From NCBI GenBank assembly GCA_945889625.1, contig CAMDCE010000032.1, positions 1-57,406 on the forward strand: a DNA stretch of 57,406 nucleotides. The letters run 5' to 3'. The position numbers were made by a program, and so were the translations under genes. The DNA is from Asaia bogorensis (lineage in GTDB: Bacteria > Pseudomonadota > Alphaproteobacteria > Reyranellales > Reyranellaceae). A model generated the notes under the pieces. It searched no databases, was not told where the DNA came from, and saw only the letters and a program-made list of their open reading frames with translations. Below, piece after piece: positions 1 through 8,631 of the stretch (the first letter of the stretch is position 1; each line of letters opens with the position of its first letter).

Positions 1-632
1 GCCCCGGCGCGCGGATCGGTCTCGGGCCGGCCGTCGCGTTCGACCCGATAGGCGACGTCGAGGCCGACATCGCCGCCGCTGTAGAACGACGACAGGATCT
101 CCAGCCCGCCGAACAGCAGCATCAGGCCGCGCACGGAAAAGCGCCAATAATCGTCGGGCGTGGCGTGGAAAGCCTGCGACCACGGTGTGGCGACATAGGC
201 GAGCCCGCCCGGCCTCAGCAGGCTCTCGATGTTGGCCGCCGCCCGTTGTGGATCGCGCGTGTGCTCGAGCACATGGCAGCAGATCACCAGGTCGAACAGC
301 TCCTCGCCGAGTTCGCTCTTCAGCGCGCAAGGCGGGCTGCAGATGTCGAGCAGGGTGTCGACGTTGCTCCCTTCCAGGAGATCGATGCCGACGAACTTGG
401 CGCGGCGGCCAAAGCGCTTGGCGATCAGGCCCCGCCAGTTGCGCTCGTTACGGTCCGAAACCAGGCTGCGCGAGCCGACCTGCAGGACTCGCGGCGCACG
501 GCGGCCGACCAGTTCGGCAAGCCGATCGAGCAACAGCTCGACTTCGCGTGTCACGCTCGTGCCGACGACGCGCAGCTCACTCCGCTGGTCCGCTTCACGG
601 CCTGCAGGGGAGGCGCCGCCGGCGGATTTCAT
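1..632 (-). CDS. Class I SAM-dependent methyltransferase, partial (3' end outside window)
   Basis: The frame is open from an ATG at 632 to the window edge, about 210 residues with no stop. It shows a Rossmann-type SAM-binding start (PRVLQVGSRSL), an acidic segment FVGIDLLEG, the methyltransferase-11 style motif DLVICCHVLEHTRDP, and LLRPGGLAYVATPW. These support a class I methyltransferase acting on an unknown small molecule or glycan. The ATG overlaps the lutC stop (ATGA, 629-632), so it is the fourth gene of the lut transcript. The substrate cannot be told, and its link to lactate use is probably positional. The C-terminus is missing because the window ends. Confidence 0.75.
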   Translation of the reverse strand, partial: MKSAGGASPAGREADQRSELRVVGTSVTREVELLLDRLAELVGRRAPRVLQVGSRSLVSDRNERNWRGLIAKRFGRRAKFVGIDLLEGSNVDTLLDICSPPCALKSELGEELFDLVICCHVLEHTRDPQRAAANIESLLRPGGLAYVATPWSQAFHATPDDYWRFSVRGLMLLFGGLEILSSFYSGGDVGLDVAYRVERDGRPETDPRAG

Positions 633-1303
633 TCGCGCACCATCACAATGTGCATGCGGCGGGGGCCGTGCGCACCGAGCTCGATGGCCTGCTCGATATC
701 GCCGGTACGTGACGGGCCCGTGATGGTGTTGACCGTGCGCGGCATGCGGTCCTTGCCATAGTGCGCCCGCAGGCGGGCCCAAACGTCCTCATAGCCGCTC
801 ACGACGTCGTCCTCGCGCAGCACGACGATGTGGGTGTCGGGCAGCAGGTTGAGCGTCACCGGATGATCGGGCCCCGACGCCGTCACCACCGTGCCGGTCT
901 CGGCGATACCGGCAAAAGCGCCGGTGATCGACACATGGTCGCTGCCTTCGCCGCGGCCCCGGCGCAGCGCCAGCATCTTCTGGCTCGACCAGTCGAACGC
1001 CGCGAGCTGGGGCGAGGGCGCCATGACGGCCTCGGCCGGCAGGTTGTTGCGCGCCAGATAAGCCGCGACTTCGCCCGGCACGTCGGCCGCCGCGACGCGC
1101 ACCACCGTGGCGTTGTTGGTTTCGGCCCACTGGCAGAACAGTGCCACCTTCTCAGGCTGGGCCAGCGCCGCGCGCGCGATCGCCGGACCGCGCGGCGGCG
1201 CCGCCAGCCGCGCCTCGACCTCCTGACGCTGGGCGCCGGAGACCTCGCCGCGGCGCAGCGCGCGGCGGATGCCGTTCAGGATCAGAGACCGCGCCTCGCT
1301 CAT
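629..1303 (-). CDS. lutC: LutC, lactate utilization protein C (LUD domain)
   Basis: A 224-residue LUD-domain (DUF162) protein. In Bacillus-type LutABC, LutC is one of three cytoplasmic subunits that oxidise L-lactate to pyruvate. Recognisable segments are TGAFAGIAETGTVV, SGPDHPVTLNLLPDTHIVV, and the C-terminal TITGPSRTGDIEQAIELGAHGP, where the last part is typical of the LUD fold. I start at ATG 1303 because it overlaps the lutB stop (ATGA, 1300-1303) and gives the usual family length. A longer in-frame start would run through lutB. It has no Fe-S cysteine clusters, as expected for LutC. Confidence 0.9.
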   Translation of the reverse strand: MSEARSLILNGIRRALRRGEVSGAQRQEVEARLAAPPRGPAIARAALAQPEKVALFCQWAETNNATVVRVAAADVPGEVAAYLARNNLPAEAVMAPSPQLAAFDWSSQKMLALRRGRGEGSDHVSITGAFAGIAETGTVVTASGPDHPVTLNLLPDTHIVVLREDDVVSGYEDVWARLRAHYGKDRMPRTVNTITGPSRTGDIEQAIELGAHGPRRMHIVMVRE

Positions 1304-2733
1304 GGCTTTGTTCGCGCTCCTCCATGCCTGGACCACTGGGCATGGAACGTGCCGCCCGGCGGCGGCGCCGGAAAATCGCGAAAGCGCGTCCAGCCCGCGG
1401 CCAGCGGCAGCGTACGGTAGCGCCCACGGCTGCGTCCAAACAGCGCCAGCACCCGGTTGGCAAGCCCGGTGATGCGGCGGTAGAGCTTCGGTCGCCGGGC
1501 GAAGAAGCTCCACAACGCCAGCCCGTGGCGCACGGCGGCGGGTGTCAGATGCCGTTCGAACTCGCGCTCGCGCCAGTGCCGCATCAGCTTGGGCAGCGGG
1601 ATGCGCACCGGACAGACGCTCTCGCAGCGGCCGCAGAAGGTCGAGGCATTGGGCAGATTGCCGGCTTCCTCGACGCCGATCAGTTGCGGCGTCAGCACCG
1701 CGCCGATCGGCCCGGGATAGACCCAGCCATAGGCGTGGCCGCCGATCGCGCCATAGACCGGGCAATGGTTCATGCAGGCGCCGCAGCGGATGCAGCGCAG
1801 CATGTCCTGCATCTCGGTGCCCAGCACCGCCGATCGGCCGTTGTCGAGGATGACGACGTGATAGTGCTCCGGCCCGTCGAGATCGCCCGCTCGTTTCGGG
1901 CCGGTATTGAGCGTCGTGTAGGCCGAGGATTCCTGGCCCGTCGCCGAGCGCGCCAGCACGCGCAGCAGGACGGCTGCGTCCTCGAGCGTGGGGATCACCT
2001 TTTCGATACTGGCCAGCACGATGTGCATCCTGGGCAGGGTGTTGGACAGGTCGGCATTGCCCTCGTTGGTCACCAGCATCGACGAGCCGGTCTCGGCCAC
2101 CAGGAAATTGGCGCCTGTCAGGCCGACATCGGCGTCGAGGAATTTCTGCCGCAGCACATAGCGCGCCTCGGCGACAAGGTCGTTGCGCTCGGTCAGCCGC
2201 TTGGTGAAGCCGAGCTTGCGGTGATGCTCGAAGAAAGTGTCGGCGACCTGATCCTTGGTGAGATGAACCGCCGGTGCGATGATGTGGCTCGGCGGCTCGT
2301 GGCGAAGCTGGATGATGTATTCGCCGAGGTCGGTCTCGATCGGCGCGATGCCGAGCTCTTCGAGATGCTCGTTGAGCGCGATCTCCTCGGCCACCATTGA
2401 CTTGGACTTGGCGACGGTCCGGGCGTTCATGCTCTGGCACAGCCCGGCGATGATGCGCCGCGCGTCGGCGGCCGTGGGCGCCCAGTGGACGTGGCCGCCC
2501 AGCGCCAGAACCTTGCGCTCGAACTCCTCGAGATAGAAATCGAGATTGGCCAGCGTGTGGTTCTTGATGTCGCGCGCCCGATCGCGCAGCACCTCGAACT
2601 CGGGCAGTCGCTCGGCTGCCTGGCGGCGGCGCTCGGAGAAGCCCACCTTCAGCTTGGCCAGCGAATCCTGGAGGTTGGGATCGGCCAGCGCATGGCCGAC
2701 GTTGTCGTTGAAGTCGTGGGCCGTGGACTGCAT
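1300..2733 (-). CDS. lutB: LutB, iron-sulfur lactate oxidation subunit
   Basis: A 477-residue protein with an N-terminal LUD domain and two C-terminal 4Fe-4S motifs: CIRCGACMNHCPVY and CGRCESVCPVRIPLP. This is the LutB/YkgF architecture, and it carries electrons in lactate oxidation. The N-terminal half contains NTGPKRAGDLDGPEHYHVVI, the LUD signature. The start at 2733 overlaps the lutA stop (TGATG), which implies translational coupling in lutA-lutB-lutC. The C-terminal tail after the second cluster, to about residue 477, matches the LutB extension found in this family. No dedicated regulator such as LutR or LldR lies in the window. Confidence 0.93.
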   Translation of the reverse strand: MQSTAHDFNDNVGHALADPNLQDSLAKLKVGFSERRRQAAERLPEFEVLRDRARDIKNHTLANLDFYLEEFERKVLALGGHVHWAPTAADARRIIAGLCQSMNARTVAKSKSMVAEEIALNEHLEELGIAPIETDLGEYIIQLRHEPPSHIIAPAVHLTKDQVADTFFEHHRKLGFTKRLTERNDLVAEARYVLRQKFLDADVGLTGANFLVAETGSSMLVTNEGNADLSNTLPRMHIVLASIEKVIPTLEDAAVLLRVLARSATGQESSAYTTLNTGPKRAGDLDGPEHYHVVILDNGRSAVLGTEMQDMLRCIRCGACMNHCPVYGAIGGHAYGWVYPGPIGAVLTPQLIGVEEAGNLPNASTFCGRCESVCPVRIPLPKLMRHWREREFERHLTPAAVRHGLALWSFFARRPKLYRRITGLANRVLALFGRSRGRYRTLPLAAGWTRFRDFPAPPPGGTFHAQWSRHGGARTKP

Positions 2734-3548
2734 CAGCTTTTCGCGGTTTGCGGCACGCCACCCACCGGCTCCCCGATTGCCGCCAGGTCACCCATGCCCG
2801 CCAGCACCTCCGCGACATGGCGGACCCGCACCGGGCTGCCTTCGCGCTGCAGTTTGCCCGCCATGTTCAGCAGGCAGCCGAGGTCGCCGGCAAGCAGCGT
2901 ATCGGCGCCGGACTGGGCGATATCGGCTGATTTTTCGCCCACCATGGCATTGGATATTTCAGGATATTTCACGCAGAAAGTGCCGCCGAAACCACAGCAG
3001 ACTTCCGGGGTTTTCATCTCCCGCAGGCGGACGCCGGCGACCGAGCCGAGCAACCGGCGCGGCTGTTCCTTGACGCCGAGCTCGCGCAGGCCCGAGCAGG
3101 AATCGTGATAGGTCACGGCCCCGTCGTAGCGCGCCGCGACCGTGCTCACGCCCAACACGTCGACCAGAAATGACATAAGCTCGTAACTGCGGGCGGCGAG
3201 ATTTTCTGCCCGCGCCTTCATCGCCGGTTCGTCGTCGAACAGGCCGGGATAATGATGGGCGAGCATGCCGCCGCATGACCCTGACGGGGCGACTACCGCC
3301 TCGTAACCTTCGAAGGTATCGATGACCTGGCGGGCGATAGCCCGTGCCGTGGCCCGGTCGCCGGAATTGTAGGCCGGCTGGCCGCAGCAGACCTGCAGCG
3401 GCGGGACTTCGACGCTGCAACCGGCTTGCTCCAGCAACTTGACGGCGGCGAAGCCTACCGAGGGCCGGAACAGGTCGACCAGACAGGTGACAAAAAGCGC
3501 AACGCGACGGGGCTGGGAAGCGGGTCCCGATGAGGATGGGCTGGACAC
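2733..3548 (-). CDS. lutA: LutA, CCG-domain (heterodisulfide reductase-like) subunit
   Basis: A 271-residue protein with two cysteine-rich CCG domains: CCGQPAYNSGD in the first half, and HDSCSGLRELGV plus CCGFGGTFCVKYPE in the second. This is the LutA/YkgE type of lactate oxidation subunit. It is first in the lutABC operon and ends by TGATG overlap with lutB. A promoter is expected between 3549 and 3605, but I could not define -35/-10 boxes. A large hairpin at 3606-3696 separates it from the convergent-spaced upstream gene end. Family knowledge: the cysteines bind an Fe-S cluster, and the complex works on the cytoplasmic side of the membrane. Confidence 0.92.
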   Translation of the reverse strand: MSSPSSSGPASQPRRVALFVTCLVDLFRPSVGFAAVKLLEQAGCSVEVPPLQVCCGQPAYNSGDRATARAIARQVIDTFEGYEAVVAPSGSCGGMLAHHYPGLFDDEPAMKARAENLAARSYELMSFLVDVLGVSTVAARYDGAVTYHDSCSGLRELGVKEQPRRLLGSVAGVRLREMKTPEVCCGFGGTFCVKYPEISNAMVGEKSADIAQSGADTLLAGDLGCLLNMAGKLQREGSPVRVRHVAEVLAGMGDLAAIGEPVGGVPQTAKS

Positions 3549-3605
3549 GATCTGACCATGGCAGCGCTTGAAAGGCCGTTCAACGCTGCAAAACGGCCCT
3601 ACAGT

Positions 3606-3696
3606 GCGATGACTTTGCTTCAGCCGCCGGCCCGGCTCCCGCAGCGAAGCGGTGCACGAGCCGGGCCGGCGGCGCGATTCGAGTGAAAGTCATCGC
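3606..3696. repeat. Large two-step inverted repeat between FkbM gene end and lutA
   Basis: The outer arms GCGATGACTTT (3606-3616) and AAAGTCATCGC (3686-3696) are perfect. The inner arms GCCGCCGGCCCGGCT (3623-3637) and AGCCGGGCCGGCGGC (3659-3673) are also perfect, 15 bp. The hairpin begins only a few bases after the FkbM stop (TAA at 3700-3702, minus strand). It may serve as that gene's transcription terminator, but no T-run follows. It resembles the other inverted-repeat elements in this window in being located exactly at a gene junction. Confidence 0.85.
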
Positions 3697-3699
3697 GCT

Positions 3700-5142
3700 T
3701 TAAGCCGAAGTTCCCGGCACGAGCCCCGCCCGCCAAATCTCGGCGTTCAGATGGCCGGCGGCGTCGCGACGAAGCTCGGCCGGCACCAGCGGACGTTTGC
3801 CCGCGATCGCCAGCAGCAAGATGGCCCGGCGCATATGCTCCGGCGTCCGGTACGGCTGGTTGCATAGCCATTTCAGGATCGGAGATCCGCTTCCGAAGCT
3901 GGAAGAGAATGCCCGCGCGCCCTCGAAGTGATCGCCGGTGGCGGCGGCAAACCAGGCACCGGGATCGCCCAGGGGTGCGATGGTGTCGAAACGCCCGCTG
4001 GCGGGCCAGAACGGCTCGTTGACCGTGGCGCCCGGACGCCGCAGGACATCGAGCAACTGGCGGACGATCGTCACGGACTGGCTGCGCTGGCCCCATTCCC
4101 AGGCGACGCGCGCCCATGTCGACAGGCGTGCCGGCGTTGGCGCCCGAGCGCACAGTGCGCGCAACGCGGCAAACGAGAAGGCAAGCGCGCCGGTGCGATG
4201 GGCCATGCTCTCCGAGGGAGAACGCCATACCGCGTAGGCAGCAAGCGCTGCCTCATAGTCGGCATCCAAAGAGGGCGGGCTGCGGTCGAACTTGAACGCC
4301 TTGGCATAGGCCTGCCGGTTCAAGAGTTCCCGGCCCATCGTGGCGTCCGACGATCTGGCCTTCCAGTCGGGCACGCCATCGACCAGCATTCCCCGCTCGA
4401 TGAGACGTGAGACGGTTTGCGGCTTGGCCGCGAACAGATTGAGCTCAAAATCATCGACGGGAGTCTCGCCGATCACCGACATCAGCAACGGCAAACCGGG
4501 CAGCAGCCGGAAGCATCGGTATCCCAGATCCTCGACCGTCTTTCGAAGGCGATCGTTCACCTTGTCGCCGGCCCTCACCTCGAACATCACGAGAGGCGAG
4601 TGTTCGGCGAAAAACCGGCGTCCGCCGGCGAACACACGTTCCTCCTGGCCCTCGGTGTCGATCTTCACGAAATCGACGGCCTGCCAATCGTGCGCCGTGC
4701 TCTGCCTGTCGAGGGAGGTCACCGCGACGGCCTCGCCCTCCCCGGCGGCGTCATCGTCAAGCGCATGCAGCTCGCTGCTGTGCCCATGACGCAGGTGGCC
4801 TGTCCGGTTGTCGTCGGACAACGCCTGGCTGGCAATCCTGAGATTGGCGGCTGCGTTCAGCGCGCCGCTCATCTCCAGAAGTTGCCGCGTTTCGGCCGCC
4901 GGTTCATAGGCGAACACCAGTCCCCTCGGCCCGACGGCGCGCGCCATCGGCAGGCTGTAGACGCCGGCATTCGCACCGACATCGATTGCCGTCATGCCGG
5001 GCTGCAGATACTGCATCAGAAACGGCAGTTCCTTTTCGAACCAGGTCTCCTGCTCGAGAAGGACGTAGGTAGTGATCGAGTCGAGGCGGGGGCGAACGGC
5101 GAGGGTCACCCCTTCTCTGATCTTTAGATGGAGAGGATTCAC
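3700..5142 (-). CDS. FkbM family methyltransferase with long C-terminal extension
   Basis: A 480-residue protein. Residues about 50-230 form an FkbM-type SAM methyltransferase: AIDVGANAGVYSLPMARAVG is motif I, VFAYEPAAETRQLLE follows, and VKIDTEGQEERV is the family signature. FkbM enzymes methylate hydroxyls of polyketides, sugars or glycolipids. From about residue 240 the protein is an unassigned, mainly helical extension (rich in Ala, Leu, Arg and Trp), roughly doubling the family's usual 230-280 residues. It is monocistronic as far as can be seen, flanked by hairpins at 5197-5244 upstream and 3606-3696 downstream. The substrate is unknown; a surface sugar is a reasonable guess only. Confidence 0.8.
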   Translation of the reverse strand: MNPLHLKIREGVTLAVRPRLDSITTYVLLEQETWFEKELPFLMQYLQPGMTAIDVGANAGVYSLPMARAVGPRGLVFAYEPAAETRQLLEMSGALNAAANLRIASQALSDDNRTGHLRHGHSSELHALDDDAAGEGEAVAVTSLDRQSTAHDWQAVDFVKIDTEGQEERVFAGGRRFFAEHSPLVMFEVRAGDKVNDRLRKTVEDLGYRCFRLLPGLPLLMSVIGETPVDDFELNLFAAKPQTVSRLIERGMLVDGVPDWKARSSDATMGRELLNRQAYAKAFKFDRSPPSLDADYEAALAAYAVWRSPSESMAHRTGALAFSFAALRALCARAPTPARLSTWARVAWEWGQRSQSVTIVRQLLDVLRRPGATVNEPFWPASGRFDTIAPLGDPGAWFAAATGDHFEGARAFSSSFGSGSPILKWLCNQPYRTPEHMRRAILLLAIAGKRPLVPAELRRDAAGHLNAEIWRAGLVPGTSA

Positions 5143-5196
5143 CTACGATGCGCTTCCATTCAACGGCGGCCACCTGGAGCAGAGTTCGAACTGAGT

Positions 5197-5244
5197 GGAT
5201 CAACACCCCCCTTGGCGGTCTCCGCCAAGGGGGGGTGTTGATCC
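5197..5244. repeat. Near-perfect 22-bp hairpin downstream of mltA
   Basis: The left arm 5197-5218 and right arm 5222-5244 are complementary, except that the right arm has seven G where six are needed. The loop is TCT. The stem includes GGATCAACACC and TTGGCGG. It lies 20 bases after the mltA stop (minus strand) and about 55 bases before the FkbM start. It could be a terminator for mltA, but neither side has a T-tract. The inner stem GGCGG-TCT-CCGCC resembles the GGCGGAG/CTCCGCC stem at 10900 and 33437. Confidence 0.85.
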
Positions 5245-5263
5245 GACACGTGCAGATTGCGCT

Positions 5264-6364
5264 CTACCCCTTATTGGGCACCAGGACGATGGCCCGGCCG
5301 CCGCTGTTCATGCGGCCGGCCCATTCCGAGGCCTGCGCGCCGGCGCCGTAGAACACGTCGCCGCGCGCCGGCCCCTTGATGGCGGCGCCGCTGTCCTGGG
5401 CGATCATCAGGCGGCGATAGATCTCCGTGGCGCCGGGCTTGCCGATCAGCGGCCGCGACGTGTCGATCCAGATCGGCGTGCCGAAAGGCGTGAAGACGGT
5501 GTCGACCGCCAGGCTCCTCTGCGCCGTCAGCGCCACGCCTTCGGCGCCGGCGGCGGGGGCGCTCCTGGTGTCCTTGAAGAATATGTAGCGCTCGTTCCTG
5601 CGCATGACGTCGCGCGCCTTCTGCGGATTGCGCTTCAACCAGTCGCGGATCGCGGGCCAGGTGACGTCTTCGCGCTTCATGACGCCCATCTCGACCAGCA
5701 CGTTGCCGATCGCGGTATAGGGCCGGTTGTTGGAGCCGTCGAAGCCGAGCGTGAGGGTGCGGCCCTCGGCCAGGTGCACGCGGCCGTTGCCCTGGACCTG
5801 CGCTTCGAACAGCGACACGGGATCCTGCACCCAGACGACCTCCAGCCCCTTGCCTTTCAGCACGCCTTGCTCGATTTCGGCGCGCGTGTAGTAGGGCTTG
5901 TCGCTGAGATCGGGCGGCCGGCGATAGACCGGCACAGTGGACAGGCGCGACGGCGCGCGGCTGCCCCGCAGCTCGGGCTCGAAGTAACCGGTGATTTTGG
6001 CCGGAACCTTCACCACCAGCGGGCGGAAATTGTCCTCGAAGAAACGACGGGCGGCGACGCTGTCGCTGTCCCTGACCCCCGCGGCGACGTCGCAAATGCG
6101 CTTCCACTCGGCTGCGGTGATCGTCTTCTCGCCGCCGTCGGTCGCGATCCTGGTGTCGGCGGCGGTGACGAGCTTGGGGCAGGAGCGGCGGAAGGCGACC
6201 AGGGCCTCGCCATGCTTGTCCTGGGCCCAGCCGGCGATCTCGTTGAAGGAGGTCGGTGCCATCGCCACCTTGTTCTCGGCCGCTTCGCCAAAGCCGGCGC
6301 ACGCGGAAAGCAGGCCGGCAGCGGCGAGCAAGGCTGCGCCACCGGCCGGGACGGCCCATTGCAT
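5264..6364 (-). CDS. mltA: MltA, membrane-bound lytic murein transglycosylase A
   Basis: A 366-residue lipoprotein: the N-terminus ends in a lipobox, LLSAC, with Cys at residue 22, so it should be anchored in the outer membrane. The MltA barrel covers about residues 110-265 (GYFEPELRGSR, then VQDPVSLFEAQVQGNGRV). The 3D domain follows (VDTVFTPFGTPIWIDT, then AQDSGAAIKGPARGDVFYG) with its conserved Asp residues. It cleaves peptidoglycan glycan strands to 1,6-anhydro-MurNAc ends. It sits 16 bp after the Tim44-like gene, a pairing seen in many alphaproteobacteria, so the two are probably cotranscribed. Confidence 0.95.
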   Translation of the reverse strand: MQWAVPAGGAALLAAAGLLSACAGFGEAAENKVAMAPTSFNEIAGWAQDKHGEALVAFRRSCPKLVTAADTRIATDGGEKTITAAEWKRICDVAAGVRDSDSVAARRFFEDNFRPLVVKVPAKITGYFEPELRGSRAPSRLSTVPVYRRPPDLSDKPYYTRAEIEQGVLKGKGLEVVWVQDPVSLFEAQVQGNGRVHLAEGRTLTLGFDGSNNRPYTAIGNVLVEMGVMKREDVTWPAIRDWLKRNPQKARDVMRRNERYIFFKDTRSAPAAGAEGVALTAQRSLAVDTVFTPFGTPIWIDTSRPLIGKPGATEIYRRLMIAQDSGAAIKGPARGDVFYGAGAQASEWAGRMNSGGRAIVLVPNKG

Positions 6365-6380
6365 TCGGAAGTGCCTCCCC

Positions 6381-7118
6381 TCAGCCTTCGCTTTCGGTCT
6401 TGATCAGCAGCCAGTTGGGATCGCCGGACTTGGTGTCCCGCCGGAACGTCCAGAGATCCACGACCTTTTGCACTTCATTGGGATTGCTGTCGGCAACCTG
6501 GCCTTCTGCGTTGCGGGTGACGTTGATCTGCTCGCTGACGAAGCGAACCGTGACCATGGCGCTGCTGCCCTGCAGTTCTGCCGATGCAATGTCGGATGCT
6601 TCAAAGCCGATCAGGGTGGTCTCGGCTTTCTCGCCGCGTTCGCTACGGCCGCGGATTGCCGCTTCGAAGCTCGCGAAAGTCGGGCCGTCGAGCAGCGCGC
6701 GCAACGCTGCCGTCTCGCCTTTGGCGAAAGCTTCGACGATGGCCGTGAAGGCGGCGCGCGCGCCGCCGGCGAAACCGGTCGGGTCGAAGCTCGGGTCGGC
6801 GGCACGGACGGCCGCGACGCCGGCCGATGCAGCCGGCAGAACGACCGCGCGGATGCCGCCCGGCCCCGAGGTCGCCGAGGTCGCGGGACGGGGCGCCGAG
6901 GCGGTCGGCAAGGGCACGACATTGTCGTTGCCCGAGGCGTTGCCGGACGGCGTCTCGCCGAGCCGCGGTGGGGCCGGCGGCGGCGGCGTCGGCGGGGCAA
7001 ATGGATCGCGCGCCGGCGGGCGTTCGCTGCCGGTGCGTTTGCCGAGGACGGAACGCAGCCGCAGTATCAGGAAAACCGCGACCAGCCCGATCAGAATGAT
7101 GTCGTAGTTGTTACCCAC
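6381..7118 (-). CDS. Tim44-like domain protein (TimA-type)
   Basis: One N-terminal membrane segment (YDIILIGLVAVFLILRL) is followed by LRSVLGKRTG, the hallmark of alphaproteobacterial Tim44-like proteins. A Pro/Ala-rich linker and a C-terminal Tim44 domain come next (about residues 100-245, ending in WTFRRDTKSGDPNWLL). I choose GTG 7118 (VGNNYDII, with GGAG nearby) rather than ATG 7178, because it places the membrane helix at the N-terminus as in relatives; this gives 245 residues. Family knowledge: it is related to mitochondrial Tim44, but the bacterial role is not settled, perhaps in envelope protein assembly. It is probably cotranscribed with mltA. Confidence 0.87.
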   Translation of the reverse strand: MGNNYDIILIGLVAVFLILRLRSVLGKRTGSERPPARDPFAPPTPPPPAPPRLGETPSGNASGNDNVVPLPTASAPRPATSATSGPGGIRAVVLPAASAGVAAVRAADPSFDPTGFAGGARAAFTAIVEAFAKGETAALRALLDGPTFASFEAAIRGRSERGEKAETTLIGFEASDIASAELQGSSAMVTVRFVSEQINVTRNAEGQVADSNPNEVQKVVDLWTFRRDTKSGDPNWLLIKTESEG

Positions 7119-7266
7119 GATGGCGCTCCGCCAACATGCGCCCAAGCCGCTTTCGCCCCTCGGGCAAAACGGCGACAAGGCGCTGAATCGTTCCCAACCA
7201 GCATTAAATTACATAGGCCCCGAATAGGGAAAGGGCAAGGCAACGGAAAAGCCCGTCGCCCGGCCC

Positions 7267-8631
7267 TCATGCCGTCCTCGGCAAGGCCAGGACCACAATA
7301 TCGACCAAATCGGCCACGCCGCCCACTGGTCTCCCGGGTCGGCGTTCGTGCACCATCGGCGGCCGATAGCCCTGGCTCTCGGCCAGGGCGTAGGTGGCGT
7401 CGTCGGTGACCCCCCGGGTCTTTTCTTCCTTGTTATGCTTTTCGAGTTTTGCCGCGAAATTGACCGCGTCGCCGATCACCGTGAATTCCAGCCGTTCACC
7501 GTCGCCTACGGCGCCGAACACGACCCGGCCCGACGCGACGGCGAGCCCGATGTCGAGCGGGACGAGGCCCGCCGCCCGCCGGTCGGCCGCCCAGCGGTCC
7601 GCCGCCTCGATCACCGCGTCGGCGGCCCGCAACGCGTCTGCCGCCGCCGTCGGCGAAGCGGCCACGGCGCCGAACGAGGCCAGGATGCCGTCGCCGAGGA
7701 ACTTGTCGATGCTGCCGCCATTGCCCACGATCAGCGGGCAGACGCGGCCTTGGTAGTCCTGCAGCACCTTCATGACGTCGCCGGGCGCCAGCTCGGTCGA
7801 CAGCCGGGTGAAGCCGCGCAGATCGACGCTCAGAATGGCGACTTCGCGCAGCTCGCCTTCGCCCGCCTTCACCGACATCGCCGCCGTCCGGATGCGGTTG
7901 GCGACGCCGGGATCGAAGAAACGCGACAGGTCGCGCGCCGCCGCGCCCTCGCTGACAGCCCGCGTGAGCAGATGACGGGCGCGCGAGATGGCGACGGCGA
8001 GCACCGCCGTGGTGAGCAGGATGGCAATGATCTTGTCGACCTCGGCGCCGACCAGCAGCGAGTTGGAGGTCATATACTCGACGAAATTGTGCGTGACGTT
8101 GGGCGGCCCGCCCTGCCCCGTGGAGACGTACCAGGTGAGCCAGGCCCATCCGGCGGCGGCGCACAAACCGCTGAACAGCACGGGACCGGCCTCGAAGCGG
8201 AGGGCGCGCAGGGCGATGAACAGGAAGACATAAAGCAGCGTCGGTACCTTGAGGTAGAAGGCTGCCGACTGGGCATACTTGTAGTGGAACGAGTAGATCA
8301 GCGCCATCAGCAGCGCCATGTCGACGACCACCGAGAGATAGATCATCCACGTTCTGAGCCGCCTCGCGTGGGCGAGTGCAATGCGGGCGATGCAAATCGC
8401 GGCGTACAGCAGCAGCACTTCGTGTTCGAACGCGAAGTCTTCCTGCACGACGCCCTGGGCCATGTTGCTGCCCTGGAAGGCGGCGCTCACCAGCCCCACG
8501 ATCGCGAGCTGCACCCAGCCGATCAGGATCTCGCTGCGTTCCTGCTGTTGGCGGATGGCGTCGCGTACGCGTTCCGGCAGGCCCGACGATCCACCACCGT
8601 CAAACAGCCAGTCGCGCAGCCGGGCGAACAT
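7267..8631 (-). CDS. Membrane-bound class III adenylate/guanylate cyclase
   Basis: A 454-residue protein. Residues about 35-240 carry around six hydrophobic helices, and a class III nucleotide cyclase domain covers about 265-430. Catalytic features visible are the metal Asp in LSVDLRGFTRLSTEL, the second metal Asp in FLGDGILASFG, and the GDAVNFAAKLE motif with the transition-state Asn. The usual Arg in AAR is Lys here, which is tolerated in some members. The substrate residues do not let me choose ATP or GTP with certainty. ATG 8631 overlaps the stop of the upstream methyltransferase gene (TGATG), so cyclase synthesis is likely coupled to it. Confidence 0.88.
   Translation of the reverse strand: MFARLRDWLFDGGGSSGLPERVRDAIRQQQERSEILIGWVQLAIVGLVSAAFQGSNMAQGVVQEDFAFEHEVLLLYAAICIARIALAHARRLRTWMIYLSVVVDMALLMALIYSFHYKYAQSAAFYLKVPTLLYVFLFIALRALRFEAGPVLFSGLCAAAGWAWLTWYVSTGQGGPPNVTHNFVEYMTSNSLLVGAEVDKIIAILLTTAVLAVAISRARHLLTRAVSEGAAARDLSRFFDPGVANRIRTAAMSVKAGEGELREVAILSVDLRGFTRLSTELAPGDVMKVLQDYQGRVCPLIVGNGGSIDKFLGDGILASFGAVAASPTAAADALRAADAVIEAADRWAADRRAAGLVPLDIGLAVASGRVVFGAVGDGERLEFTVIGDAVNFAAKLEKHNKEEKTRGVTDDATYALAESQGYRPPMVHERRPGRPVGGVADLVDIVVLALPRTA

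Noticed and set aside
7119..7266. Promoter for the Tim44-like/mltA unit
   Set aside because: An AT-richer stretch (ATTAAATTACATAGG) is visible, but I could not assign convincing -35 and -10 elements, so no feature is claimed.
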